Assembly: GCA_003427395.1 (NCBI GenBank)
Contig: BFEA01000122.1
Location: 1 to 26,013, forward strand
Direction of reading: 5' to 3'
Length of the DNA: 26,013 bases
Source of the DNA: Chara braunii
Lineage: Eukaryota > Streptophyta > Charophyceae > Charales > Characeae
Shown: piece after piece, positions 8,942 through 18,097 of the stretch
Position numbering within the stretch: the first letter of the stretch is position 1
Layout: every line of letters starts with the position of its first letter
Notes under the pieces: generated by a model
What the model saw: only the letters and a program-made list of their open reading frames with translations
The model's database searches: none
What the model was told of the DNA's origin: nothing
Made by a program: the position numbers and the translations under genes

Positions 8942-9599
8942 GGTGTCTGCAGAACCTGTACTCGGCCCAACTTCCCGAATGTCTGAATTTATGCCCGCCC
9001 TGAAGTATGAATATCGAAATCCTCTTCCGTATCACTGACCGCGAGTGTCTGAGGGATCGAGAATTCCGGGGATATTGGGAACAGGCTTGTTTGTCTACAC
9101 GATCAAGGGCGGAACCTCCGAAATTTCCCTACTCAATAGGGAACGAACGTATTTGCGAGTGGGATATTGACTAGGCCTTGGGATGCATCCCCCATCTCCC
9201 CGGCTGCCCTAGCCCATACACGTGTCAAGTCGTCACTGAACCTGGAATCGTTATTCTAGGGACCAAATTCCCTCTCTATCACCGCATCCTGCCCTTTCAC
9301 TCCCCGACCATCGTCCCCTGGTGCACAATCGCTCCCTACTAGCCTCAACCCCCGCGCTCGGAGTGTCTGCAAGACCACAATCATCGAGCCTCCAGCTTCG
9401 TCCGGCGAACTCGCTCGGAGGAAGAACGACAGACGCACAGCCTTCTGCTGATGCCGGCCTTGTCGGATTCCGAGACCTGCGACGTTCGACAGCGGCCGGT
9501 GATCAGCCAGCGAGATAGCCATAACGTCTCAGCGGTACACCAGATACGAGTCCGATCCAGACGGCAGAACCAGCGGAGGCGGTAGCCCCGCTTTCCGGC
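8942..9599. other. Region upstream of truncated element 2
   Basis: No reverse transcriptase is recognisable here, although RT should lie upstream of RNase H in a Ty3 element. Frames from 9256 to 9599 on both strands give Arg/Ser/Ala/Pro-rich sequence without a known motif. One plus frame runs, through two stops, directly into the RNase H frame. This may be gag-like or linker sequence joined to RNase H by a large internal deletion. Confidence 0.35.
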
Positions 9600-9769
9600 G
9601 AGGTTGTTTTTCACGCCCTTAAGAAGGTGGAGACTTGTGCGCCGGTTCTTCGCCTCCCCGATTTCGATTATCCTTTCATCGTGACCACTGATGCATCAGA
9701 TTTTGCAGTAGAAGTTGTACTTTCTCAGGTGGTCCCCTCTCCTCCCGATTCACCTTATACCCATGTTAC

Positions 9770-9812
<43 letters not shown>

Positions 9813-10250
9813 CTGACAATGTTTCTCGACCGATGCCTATCCTTTCGCCACTACCCTCCACTGACAGTCCTCTCGTTTCTTACTCTCCGACCATCACGAA
9901 GGATAGGACTGTCGAGGTTCGTGTTGGGGATTGCCCGATCGCCTTCTACTCCCGCCAGCTACTGCCTACCGAGATAAACTACATTGTCGATGAACGCGAG
10001 GTTCTCGCAGCAGTTTATGTTACCTGGATCTGGTGTCATTATCTGCACGGGGCTCCCTTCATTTTGCGCATGGACAACTCAATTGCCCAGACTTTCCTCA
10101 CGACGCCCAAACTTTCCCCTCGACAGGCACGTTAGTGGCGTGACTTATCCAAGTTCAGTTTCACCACTCAGCCCATCAAGGAAGGGTGAAACGAACTGCG
10201 TCGCCGATCCCTTATTCCGCCGTCCTGATGACAATGAGGAACGCACCCAT
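9600..10250 (+). pseudogene. pol: RNase H domain with poly-C interruption (element 2)
   Basis: The frame opens with VVFHALKKVETCAPVLRLPD, then IVTTDASDFAVEVVLSQ, the usual RT-RNase H junction and first catalytic Asp. A Pro-rich insert follows, encoded in part by 41 consecutive C. The reading then resumes in another frame with CPIAFYSRQLLPTEINYIVD, EREVLAAVY, FILRMDNSIAQTF, and after a further frame change ETNCVADPLFRR. The acidic residues of the TDAS, DEREV, MDN and VAD motifs are all present. Most Ty3 RNase H domains pass from LSQ to PIAFYSR in about 10-20 residues, so roughly 60 extra residues here is unusual. Confidence 0.88.
9771..9811. repeat. Poly-C run of 41 bases
   Basis: An uninterrupted C run inside the RNase H reading frame. 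The frame before it (position 0 mod 3) differs from the frame after it, so the present length puts the two halves of RNase H out of register. Long C/G runs are prone to slippage and to assembly error, so the true length is uncertain. Confidence 0.9.
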
Positions 10251-11310
10251 CTTGCTGTCATTTTTATCACCGTTGTGGATCAGTCGGTGATCGATGCATA
10301 TCGCACTCAGTACCGCCACTGTCCGGATTATCGCATCATCCATGCAACACTGCGGAGTGGCAAGACTGTTCCCTCATACTCACTCGGTGAGAATAGTCTC
10401 GTGTACTAGCATGCCATAGCTAGTCAGCTACAACCACATATTTGCGTTCCCTCCACTGGACAACTCTGTGTTCAGGTTATAGCAGAGTTCCATGACCAGA
10501 CAGCTGTCGGTCATATGAGCTTTCATAAAATGCGGACTTGTGTTTGTCGCCTATAAGTTAGGCCGAAGTCCAAGGACTTCGTCAAAACCTACATTCAAGA
10601 GTGTCCTATCTGCCAGAAGGTGAATAGTATAAACCACCTTCTGTACGAGTTACTTCAGCCCCTACCCATACCTGAGGGTCATTGGCAGTCCATCTCGATG
10701 GATTTCGTTGGTCGCCTTCGCCCACCCACTGAGCATGGTCATGATGTTATCTTAGTCGTCGTCGATCGCTTTACGAAGCGTGCACGTTTCGTCACGTGCT
10801 GCTATCGCATTAACGCTCGCGAGGTCGCCGACATCGTCTTCATCCGAGTCGTGAGAGATCACGACCTACCTCAGAGCACCATCTCCGACTGTGACACGCG
10901 CTTTACCAGCACATTCTAGCAACGTCTAGACGAGGTGTACAGATCCCAGCTTCGCTTCTCATCGTCTTACCACCCTCAAACGGATGGTCAGTCTAAGGTC
11001 ACCAATAAAACTCTCGGTAATATCATCCGAAAGTTTATTAGGGATGTCTAATAGTGAGACTTACACTTAGCCCATGAGGAGATTGCGTACAACTACGCCG
11101 TTTCGCGAGCCACGGGGATGTCGTCATTCTATTGCGACCTCGATTACCACCCTCGTGTACCCGCGGACTTCCTACGACCATCGTGGTTACACCCAGTCAC
11201 TCGTTGTCCTGCGCTTAATGATTAGATAGTCCATATGACGACGATTATGAAACACGCATATGAGAGTCTAGCCGACTCCCAGACTCGCATGACCGGTTGA
11301 GCGAACCGAT
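10251..11310 (+). pseudogene. pol: Integrase, HHCC and core (element 2)
   Basis: The zinc-binding region reads FHDQTAVGHMSFHKMR and then YIQECPICQKVN, so both His and both Cys are kept. The core has HWQSISMDFVGRL (first D), VILVVVDRFTKRARFV, STISDCDTRFTST (second D) and SSYHPQTDGQSKVTNKTL. In the last motif the catalytic Glu is Lys (AAG at 10995-10997). Stops lie at 10407-10409, about 10555, 10917-10919 and near 11049. The stretch HLAHEEIAYNYAVSRATGMS matches the region after the core. Family homology is clear, but the Lys replacement and the stops exclude activity. Confidence 0.9.
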
Positions 11311-11315
11311 CACGA

Positions 11316-11567
11316 ATGAATCATTCATTCAAAGTCGATGATGATCTGCTCGTCGATGCACGCCACTTGCAGCTCGAAGAGGGTAAACGTCGCTTTTTCG
11401 GTCCATGCCGCATCCTTCAGGCTATCGGTTCTAATACTATCGCTAGTCCGGTCAGCTTCCATGTGAAGCTACCTGATTATCTTCGACAGACTCGCGTACA
11501 TGATGTTTACCACGTCTCCTTGCTGCGTCCTTATTGTAGACCGCGCTTTGTTGGACACCCTTATTAG
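11316..11567 (+). pseudogene. pol: Integrase C-terminal GPY/F-like module (element 2)
   Basis: An open frame of 83 residues with FKVDDDLLVDARHLQLEEGK, then RRFFGPCRILQAIGS, then VKLPDYLRQTRVHDVYHVSL and LRPY. These are the known blocks after a chromoviral integrase core: KxGDxVxL, FxGPFxI, YxLxLP and HxVFHVSLLKPY. GPC replaces the usual GPF/Y. A stop after GHPY interrupts the run into the chromodomain. Confidence 0.88.
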
Positions 11568-11589
11568 CGCCCTCCACCTATTATGGTAG

Positions 11590-11964
11590 AAGGTCACGAG
11601 AAGTTCGTTTGACATCGTATCTCGCCGAGTTACCAACGATACCCCTGTACGCATCAAATACCTTGTGCGTTGGAAGGACTATCTTGATGAAGAGGCTCTT
11701 TGGGATCCTCTCAAGCACTTGAAGCACGCCCAAATGCTGGTTTGTGTATATGATCATGCTCGTTATGTTGAGACATTTCCTCCTTCTCGGTTGTCTGACC
11801 CTCTTCCTCCTCCTCCGGCTGAGGAGAATGCTGAGGATAAGCCTCCTCCCTCTGAGGCCGTTATTCAGCAGCAGATGAACATCTCTACGCGTCCACAACG
11901 CACTCGTCGACGCCCTCGGCGTCTCGACGATTTACACTCTGATCAATTACTATCTCCCTACTGA
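11590..11964 (+). pseudogene. Chromodomain and C-terminal tail (element 2)
   Basis: Chromodomains on integrases bind methylated histone tails and steer insertion. EGHEKFV is followed, after one extra base at about 11610, by DIVSRRVTNDTPVRIKYLVR, then WKDYLDEEALWDPLKHL. That is the chromodomain series of an N-terminal strand, YLVRWKxY, and W-x-P before the last helix. The aromatic residue that normally completes the first strand lies near the frameshift. The remaining 75 residues are Pro/Glu-rich and then basic (RPQRTRRRPRRLDDL), ending at a stop at 11962-11964. A single-base insertion is enough to split the domain. Confidence 0.87.
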
Positions 11965-12462
11965 CTCACACCTCCAGGTCCTTCATCATCAGCTTCTTCA
12001 GGATGTCAGCGTTTTGCGGCTCCGCTTCAACATCGACTCGATTCCTACTTCATCGACGTCATCAACCACCTCGACGATTTCAGTCACCTTCTCGCTTTCA
12101 GCTACTTTATCAGCCTCAACTACTTTGGACGTGATTACTTCATGTCACCACCCTAACCTGTACATTCCCTTGTATGTGTCGCATGATGGTTCTCACTTAG
12201 CTAGGTCTCTTAGAGTTGGGCTCTCCCTAGGTATCGCATAGGCATTGTGAACGTAGCGCTGCTTATGCTTCCTTGCTCCCAGATTTGCCTTCCTCCCTAA
12301 TCGGTGAGTTGTGTGCATGCTTCCCTCACTCAATACCCTCTTCACCCTAGTGTCGATTATCCCATGCCTTTAGTTACAAATTTCTCCACACAATTCCATG
12401 TTCCCCTTTCAATAGTCGACCCTGCATGGTGTCACCCTTTTATCGAGCATTACTCGCCTTGA

Positions 12463-12508
12463 TGGTCTATCTATTAGGGTCTATCTATTAGGGTAAATGG
12501 TCTATCTA
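12463..12508. repeat. Tandem duplication, GGTCTATCTATTAGG units
   Basis: GGTCTATCTATTAGG occurs twice back to back (period 16), with a third partial copy (GGTCTATCTATG) after a short spacer. Simple replication slippage explains it. Confidence 0.85.
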
Positions 12509-12716
12509 TGCGATGTTTCCCTACCATTCCCTCACTTTGAGCCTGATGACCTTATCCCACCTTCGTGTGTAACTGCTTCTTAAGGCTGCACTCACCCCCT
12601 CTGAGACCATCCCACTCTTAGTGGTACAGCGACACTACATTACCTTGTGACATATTGCTATCTATTCCTTTGAGCCTTGACGCAATTGCCTCCAAGACTT
12701 TAGGATTGTACCATGC

Positions 12717-12755
12717 TACATTTCATTTTTCTGCTGTACATTTCATTTTTCTGCT
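12717..12755. repeat. 20-bp tandem duplication
   Basis: TACATTTCATTTTTCTGCTG is present twice in direct tandem; the second copy lacks only the last base. Confidence 0.9.
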
Positions 12756-13041
12756 ATTAGTTAGGATGTGGATATTAAATATTTTTTTTCTTTCTGAAAT
12801 TATATAGCTTAGGCTACATCGCATAGACTCCGCATCCTAGATTTCTCAACTTTCCTCGTTGTAGAGTTCCGCTGCTTTTGCGGATAGCGTGTTTATGGCT
12901 CTTGCGATCCACTACGTGTCCGAGGATCTTGCAGCGGGCCTTTATCTGCCCTGGCCTACAGCCACGGCCTCTTCGGCTATTTTCCTGTTCGGCCTGTGGG
13001 ACCATGCCGTGGCCTGGCCCATCAGGCAGGTGGCTGTTTCT

Positions 13042-13124
13042 GTCCAGTCCAATCCTGTCCAGTACCACTGTGGGTACCAGGCAATCCAGTCCAATCCAAT
13101 CAGTCCGCTGGGGTATACCCCAGC
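13042..13124. repeat. CAGTCCAATCC short repeats and 18-bp palindrome
   Basis: TCCAGTCCAATCC-type words appear several times within 70 bases. GCTGGGGTATACCCCAGC (13107-13124) is a perfect palindrome. Overlapping frames of 124-166 residues exist on both strands over 12814-13389, but none has a recognisable domain, so I call repeats only. Confidence 0.6.
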
Positions 13125-13335
13125 TGCAGTCTGTATTCTGGTTCATTCGCATTTGCACAATTTGGAGTACGTGCGTGTCGAGTCTGCGTCGGCGCTGCGT
13201 TGTCCCTTTGAGCTCCATCTCCATCTCCTCCTTCCTCAACCCTCCGTATTGATACTGAAGGACCGCCATCGTGGAAGTTCTGTCACACATACCCAGCAAA
13301 ACGGCGCCCCGATCATACTTCCCAAGAGATGCGGC

Positions 13336-13392
13336 TGCATACGAGCTGCATATTTGTTTCTCAAGCGGGGAAAGGTCCTGCTGGTGTAACAG
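13336..13392 (+). repeat. Short copy of dispersed repeat family R
   Basis: CAAGCGGGGAAAG with flanking TATTTG and CTGGTGTAACA matches the region near 18507-18560 (same 13-base core, similar flanks). This is a diverged fragment of the family best seen at 18500-18750. Confidence 0.5.
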
Positions 13393-13567
13393 AGAAGCGC
13401 AGCATCATAGAGGAGGTGGCTGTCCTCACTGACTGTGCTTTTTTAAACCACCCATACGTGCCCCCTCCTCCAAAGTTGTAGGCAAATAAATAAGTGGGCC
13501 CGCTTTCATGTACTGGCCTGCTGGGGACCTGTTTAATTCTTCCAGGCCCAAAAGTATTAGGTTCGGC

Positions 13568-13585
13568 AAAAAAAAAAAAAAAAAA
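13568..13585. repeat. Poly-A run of 18
   Basis: An A run preceded by CCCAAAAGTATTAGG TTCGGC. It lies about 40 bases before a copy of dispersed repeat D. It could be a retroposon tail, but no element body can be defined. Confidence 0.8.
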
Positions 13586-13628
13586 GCATAGTCAAAACCA
13601 GGACCTTTCTACTCAGTGCCGACAATTA

Positions 13629-13715
13629 TTGCATTCAGATGCATTCAAGTTCGGCCACAATTGCAGTCCGATATATTCAGGAAAGTGCTAGTATGAATAT
13701 ACCCTCAGGGTCCAC
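13629..13715 (+). repeat. Dispersed repeat D, copy 1
   Basis: About 87 bases that align with 17545-17633. Shared blocks include CAGATGCAT, GTTCGGCCAC and TGCTAGT followed by TGAATAT, with roughly three quarters of positions identical by eye. No coding or RNA-gene signature is seen. Confidence 0.7.
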
Positions 13716-13868
13716 TGCACTGGTCCCACCTGCACTAAACCGGAAAAGAAACGAAGGACACAAAAAAGGTCAGCTGGACCTTCAGAAACAAAGAAGGGAC
13801 AAAAGGGGGCCACCACCCACAGGTTCGGATGGGATTGCCGCAATTCCAATCATTTCCTCCCCGCAGGC

Positions 13869-13941
13869 GGTGGGTGAAGTTTTATAAAGGGTAAGACCCC
13901 CAAGTGGTGGGTGAAGTTTTATAAAGGGTAAGACCTCCAAA
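13869..13941. repeat. 37-bp tandem duplication
   Basis: Two adjacent units that begin GGTGGGTGAAGTTTTATAAA and contain GGGTAAGACC, nearly identical. It is a recent local duplication. Confidence 0.9.
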
Positions 13942-14423
13942 AGAAAAGAACAGAAAAATCATTGGTGGCAAAATAGAACGAGCATCTGGAGTATGGTCCC
14001 ACTGGCAACGGGATAGGATAGAAACGAGTTTGTGGGCCAGTTGAGTGACCCAAATCCTGCAATGCAGTACTCGTGATCCCACGGTCAGTGTTTTACATGT
14101 ATTCCCCACAAAAGTAAGGAGATCTCCGTTCCCCTCCTCCTCTCCTTAACACTGGGCTTGCCCGTGCAAAGAAAGCTTCCCGCCAAAATCTTTTCAATCA
14201 GTTGGGGGTGTAGCCAACCCCAAAAGAGGGTGGGGTCGGCCACAGGGCCACTGGATAGAAACTTTTCAGTATTTTACTTGCTGTTGTGCAATTATCTGAT
14301 GGGGTGGAGCCCTCCTTCAATCACGGAGTATATGGAGGAGGGTGTCAGGATCACTGCTGACAGAAGTCGAGTTTATTCCAGAAAATGTGGCGGTTACTTT
14401 GTTCACTGTTGTTGCAACCACCA
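13942..14423. other. Intergenic region, nothing recognised
   Basis: Mixed composition with no long frame of domain-like content, no RNA gene and no repeat beyond single words. Confidence 0.35.
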
Positions 14424-14449
14424 CCATCAGATCATTTGTGATCTGATGG
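14424..14449. repeat. 11-bp stem hairpin with TTTG loop
   Basis: CCATCAGATCA and TGATCTGATGG pair perfectly around a four-base loop. No T run follows at terminator distance, so the role is unknown. Confidence 0.6.
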
Positions 14450-14622
14450 CTGGGAAGCACTCTGGCGTGATTTTCGGTGGGAGGTCTCTGTTTCTTTTTT
14501 TTTCTTTTGCCTTTCTCCTGTTTTCTCAGCCCAGAAATTCGTAATGAACCTGTCAGCCCACTGCAGCTCAGTTTCACACTGGATCGGCCACACTCCTATC
14601 CGACTGCTAATGGGACCAGGAT

Positions 14623-14640
14623 CCTGAGCATCTGCTCAGG
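14623..14640. repeat. 18-base near-palindrome
   Basis: CCTGAGCA and TGCTCAGG flank two central bases, at the left edge of a compound microsatellite. Confidence 0.5.
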
Positions 14641-14673
14641 TTGTTGTTGTTAAAAATAATAATAAGAATAAGA

Positions 14674-14741
<68 letters not shown>
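14641..14741. repeat. Compound microsatellite (TTG)n-(AAT)n-(AAG)n
   Basis: Three trinucleotide runs succeed one another: TTG to 14650, AAT with interruptions to about 14712, and AAG to 14741. The minus-strand frame with Ser and Tyr runs over this segment is only the repeat being read. Confidence 0.95.
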
Positions 14742-15278
14742 CACCTGAGCTCTTGACACTCGTCAACATTTTGCGGCTTTCACCATCCACAGATTCAGAT
14801 GGAACTACCGTCGTCCCCCCGAACACAACACACCCTCCTTTCGACTGCATCGGACAGGAAAGTTAGCTTGTATACATCCATTATCAGGGTGCGCACTGTT
14901 CGGGGGCAGATGGTACGACCACGTACACACATGCTTTCAACTTCCCAACTGGTTGATCTCAGAATCCCCAATGGCAATACCCCTGTCGCAACACCACCTC
15001 CCTTGCCACCCACCCTATCCTTCCTCCTCTTTTCTCTTTTCTCTCTTCTTTGTTTTTTGCTCTTTCTTCCTCCTCCTCTTTTCTCAAAACTAGAAGGGGT
15101 GATACGAGCAGGCCCCACTAGCCTTTGCTAATTGCCACAGTCATTTGCCCACCAAACCGTCAAAAATAACCCAGTTATGCATAACGCCATCAGACCGATA
15201 GTCGATTTGCTTGTCCTTTTTGTGGTAACAAACGGCTAGGTTCATACGATACTGCCCACAATGGCCCATTCCTGATTA
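14742..15278. other. Intergenic region with pyrimidine-rich tract
   Basis: Positions 15000-15085 are strongly C/T-rich on the plus strand. Frames of about 107-110 residues overlap on both strands and lack domains. No gene is called. Confidence 0.35.
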
Positions 15279-15390
15279 GGTCGTGAGCGTAACCCCACCA
15301 GTACTTGGCCCACATGGCCGACTCCCGGTTGACGTCAGCTGTCGGTCATGAACGTCAAACCACGAGTACTTGGCCCATGCATCGGCCGAC
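15279..15390 (+). repeat. Two diverged units sharing AGTACTTGGCCCA
   Basis: Units at 15279-15322 and 15344-15390 both run GGTC-TGA-CGT, then AACC, then AGTACTTGGCCCA and a terminal GCCGAC. Related words occur at 20654-20671 (plus) and 20793-20812 (minus), so the block belongs to a dispersed family. The following GAGTAGACACATTT (about 15403) also resembles GAGTAGAGACATTT at 20737. Confidence 0.6.
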
Positions 15391-15943
15391 GGAAAAAATA
15401 GAGTAGACACATTTGTAGTCAAATGACTTTGAACGCTCCCCAAGTGCGTCCTTCATTCATCATGATAGCGGATTGTTAACCGCCGCTAGTTTAGAAAGTG
15501 CTGGTGGTTTAAGTGCCACATGGAACCTGTGGGCAATTTCTCAATGAACGACTAAATAACCCATGTTACAACCGACAAAAACAGACAAGACAGCTCCAGT
15601 AGAGACTTTTTTGAAGTCATGATAACATCCAAAATAGGCTGCGCGGCTGCAAGTAAATAGGTGCATAATTGAGGGCGGGCAATAATAATGACATTCGAAG
15701 ATAGGCTTGCCCAAACTCACCACAAACAATAATTCAGAGCCCTACCCTCTTCCCCCGAACATAGCGCACCCTGTTAATGAATGTATACAAGCTATCTTTC
15801 CACTCCCACCCAGCCATGTTGAAGGTGCATTGTTTTTGTGAAGACGGTGGGACATTTTTGCAAGAAAAAGCGCAATCATACTCACATGCGTACAGACATG
15901 GAGGGAGTGTCAATCTACACTCGCCCAAAATCCTACAAAACCA
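15391..15943. other. Intergenic region, nothing recognised
   Basis: Mixed sequence with short frames only. No RNA gene, tandem array or domain is seen. Confidence 0.35.
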
Positions 15944-15966
15944 AATAATAATAATAATAATAATAA
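15944..15966. repeat. (AAT)n microsatellite
   Basis: About eight AAT repeats. Confidence 0.9.
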
Positions 15967-16154
15967 AATCCTACACAGAACATACACATTTCACCGAACC
16001 ATTTCCGTTTTTTTTTTGTTTTTTTTTTTTCAAAACTAAATTCAAAATTAAACATTTCATCTCAAACAATATAGGCCTGGAGCCATTTCACGTGTGGCTT
16101 GCACCAAAAAAATACTCGCACTGCTGAGATGGGTTGCCTGACATGCCGGCAGCG

Positions 16155-16602
16155 TGAGATGCAGCCTCCTCGGCACCGTTCCACTACTCAACATTTTTCA
16201 TGCACTTCGCCGCTTTCTGGACCAGGTGAATTTGAATGCATCCAACATTTGTGAATTAACTTGGCCGGCAATAACACGGTCTTGAGCGCCACGTACTGGA
16301 GCTCGCAGTCTGAGATGCAGCCCTTTGCACCTTTTTGCTGCACTACTCAACTTTCTTCACGGATTTGGACGCTTTCAAAATGAGTCCAACATTTTGAATT
16401 TATTGGGAAAATAATGAGATCTCAAGTGCTGAGTAGTCGAGAGCTGGCATTGTGAGATGCAGCCCTTTGTGGCCTGAATCCACTACTAAATATTCTTCAT
16501 GCATTTGGGCATTTTCTGAACCAGGTGAATTTGGACGAGTCCTGCATTTTTTTATGCATCGGGACGATTACAAGGTCCCGAGTACGGTGTAGTGGAGTCA
16601 TT
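16155..16602 (+). repeat. Three-unit diverged tandem array, about 142-156 bp period
   Basis: TGAGATGCAGCC starts each unit at 16155, 16311 and 16453. Within the units CCACTACT or CACTACTCAA, TTCATGCA or TTCACGGA, ACCAGGTGAATTTG (units 1 and 3) and TCCAACATTT recur in the same order. The units are well diverged, so the array is old. It lies directly upstream of a polyadenylated 3' end. Confidence 0.75.
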
Positions 16603-16715
16603 GATTTGCAGGCCACAAGAATGAATGGCATACAATGATGACAGCACTGTTCGAGAACTTATTTCGGGATTATAAATAAAGCCCGCTCCTGACTGCGGGA
16701 TTCTTTCTGGGAAAA

Positions 16716-16791
<76 letters not shown>
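16603..16791 (+). mobile_element. Retroposed 3' end: AATAAA, small hairpin, 75-base poly-A
   Basis: AATAAA at about 16675-16680 is followed by CCCGC-TCCTGACT-GCGGG, a 5-bp hairpin. About 20 bases later comes an uninterrupted run of 75 A (16717-16791). A canonical polyadenylation signal at normal distance before a long pure A run is the mark of reverse-transcribed polyadenylated RNA. The body upstream may include the tandem array. I do not recognise the parent gene or element. Confidence 0.7.
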
Positions 16792-16792
<1 letters not shown>

Positions 16793-16901
16793 CACCAACA
16801 GGCCTAGGGCAGTTGGACCACCCTTGAACTGTTGAAATACAGACCTGAGTTTAAAATCCGGATGACCACTCTGAATGATGTCAAATAATTGTGAATAAAA
16901 A
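16792..16901 (+). mobile_element. tRNA-derived SINE, copy 1
   Basis: Starts immediately after the 75-A run with GCACCAACAGGCCTAGGGCA, then GTTGG (box A region), TACAGACCTGAGTTT and AATCCGGATGACC (box B region, disrupted), then TCAAATAATT and a short A run. It aligns end to end with copy 3 at 24226. Box A and box B are internal pol III promoter parts kept from an ancestral tRNA. Box B is damaged, so it is not expected to be transcribed. Confidence 0.7.
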
Positions 16902-17046
16902 ACACTCGCTGCACCACCCTCCGGAGATGTGTAATTTGGTTACTTTCCTGTTTTGGCAACTGAGCGCAATGTCCTTTCCTTGTTCCTTCCTTGCAGTTTA
17001 TCCTGCCAATGGCAGCAAATTTCCCATCCGCGTATTCAGCAGGCTC

Positions 17047-17065
17047 TTTTTTTTTTTTTTTTTTT
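17047..17065. repeat. Poly-T run of 19
   Basis: A homopolymer run; on the minus strand it could be the tail of a retroposed copy. Confidence 0.85.
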
Positions 17066-17154
17066 AATTGCAGTTTTGTTTTTCCCTCCTTCCAAAGTTG
17101 GGGTGCAATTTCTGCAGGTAAAAGAAAACCAGACGAAATATATCCTGCAAATAA

Positions 17155-17262
17155 GCCCTCGAACAATTTGTGTACACGCACAAAGTGGTGAAATGCAGAC
17201 CTGAGTTCGAATATGGATGAACTGCATGACCGACATAAAATAATTCAGAATTGCCCATGCCC
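17155..17262 (+). mobile_element. tRNA-derived SINE, copy 2
   Basis: TTGTGTACAC, GGTGAAATGCAGACCTGAG, GTTCGAATATGGATGAA and ATAAAATAATTCAGAATTGC align with copies 1 and 3 in order. Box B (GAGTTCGAATA, about 17203-17213) is better kept than in copy 1, while box A is degraded. It sits 250 bases after copy 1 in the same orientation. Confidence 0.7.
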
Positions 17263-17544
17263 GACGTCGGTACATTTTTTTTCATTTTTTTCGTCTCCGA
17301 CAACGTCTTTTTTGGATAAAGAGACAAAAGCTCAAAGACTTGCACACAATCACATCAGCAAGGAGCCATTACCAGCATCATCATCCCCCTGTCTGGCTGC
17401 TGCCACTGACAGACACCTGGCTGCTCTCCGATCGCCGGCCGATCTTCACAGTGAGCCTTTTGTACACAACCTGCGGCGGTTGCCCTATCTCTCCATACTG
17501 AGTGCATACTCACAATGGAACGTTTTCTGCTCAACCAGGACGTG
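17263..17544. other. Spacer, nothing recognised
   Basis: T-rich at its start, then mixed. No gene or RNA signature is seen. Confidence 0.35.
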
Positions 17545-17633
17545 ATTGCAGTCAGATGCATCCATGTTCGGCCACGATTACGAGGCCAGAAGCATTTAGA
17601 GAAATGCTAGTCTGAATATGCCCCGAAGGCCAC
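17545..17633 (+). repeat. Dispersed repeat D, copy 2
   Basis: The partner of 13629-13715 in the same orientation, with the same blocks CAGATGCAT, GTTCGGCCAC, TGCTAGT and TGAATAT. Confidence 0.7.
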
Positions 17634-17774
17634 GAGTCAAAATGACCGAAGCACAATGATAGGCGTGTGGCATCCGAACATTGCAATGTGGTGCGTGGAC
17701 GCTCGACCGTCTCAGCTCCTAGACATTCATTAACATTTTATGCCCATCTGAGCCCCAAGACGTTCGCGTGGGGC

Positions 17775-17794
17775 AAAAAAAAAAAAAAAAAAAA
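17775..17794. repeat. Poly-A run of 20
   Basis: A homopolymer A run in the plus strand. The upstream 100 bases give no defined retroposon body. Confidence 0.85.
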
Positions 17795-18024
17795 GAAGAC
17801 TTCACATGCCAATTTGATGGTGAAGAATGAAACCCGAATCTGCGACGGTCGGTGATGTGCTCAGCAATTGCCACTTGGCCAATAGTTCCTAACTAGAATC
17901 TTCAGTACACAGCAGCCAGTTGAGGGTCGAGAGCCCTCAATGACTTCATCACTCAGAACTGCGTATTCTTCCAGCATAAAACTCTTCGTCTACACGATTT
18001 TCAACCAACACTACCGCCTTCAGG

Positions 18025-18026
<2 letters not shown>

Positions 18027-18093
<67 letters not shown>
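18027..18093. repeat. (GA)n microsatellite, 67 bases
   Basis: A pure GA repeat of about 33 units. Confidence 0.97.

Positions 18094-18097
<4 letters not shown>

Larger units (their letters stand above)
9600..11964 (+). mobile_element. 5'-truncated chromovirus-type Ty3/gypsy element (element 2)
   Basis: RNase H, integrase, a GPY/F-like module and a chromodomain follow one another on the plus strand, which defines a chromovirus. Gag, protease and RT are missing. Its protein differs clearly from element 1 (for example DCDTRF against TDNGAKF), so the two are different lineages, not fragments of one. Many stops and at least three frame changes make it inactive. LTRs were not identified. Confidence 0.9.
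11965..12830. other. Downstream flank of element 2, possible LTR remnant
   Basis: Pyrimidine-rich DNA with short frames only. A 3' LTR would be expected here, but no second copy exists in the window to prove one. It contains two short tandem duplications, listed separately. Confidence 0.35.

Noticed and set aside
1-9599. LTRs flanking element 1
   Set aside because: I compared the left flank with the DNA after the integrase by eye and found no repeated block or convincing primer-binding site. They may lie outside the window or be deleted.
12814-13389. Facing frames of 161 (minus) and 166 (plus) residues
   Set aside because: Both strands are open over the same GC-rich, repeat-bearing sequence, with Gln/Ser/Pro-rich content from the CAGTCCAATCC words. 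No recognised family.
14650-14850. Frame with Ser and Tyr runs on the minus strand
   Set aside because: It is the compound trinucleotide microsatellite being translated.
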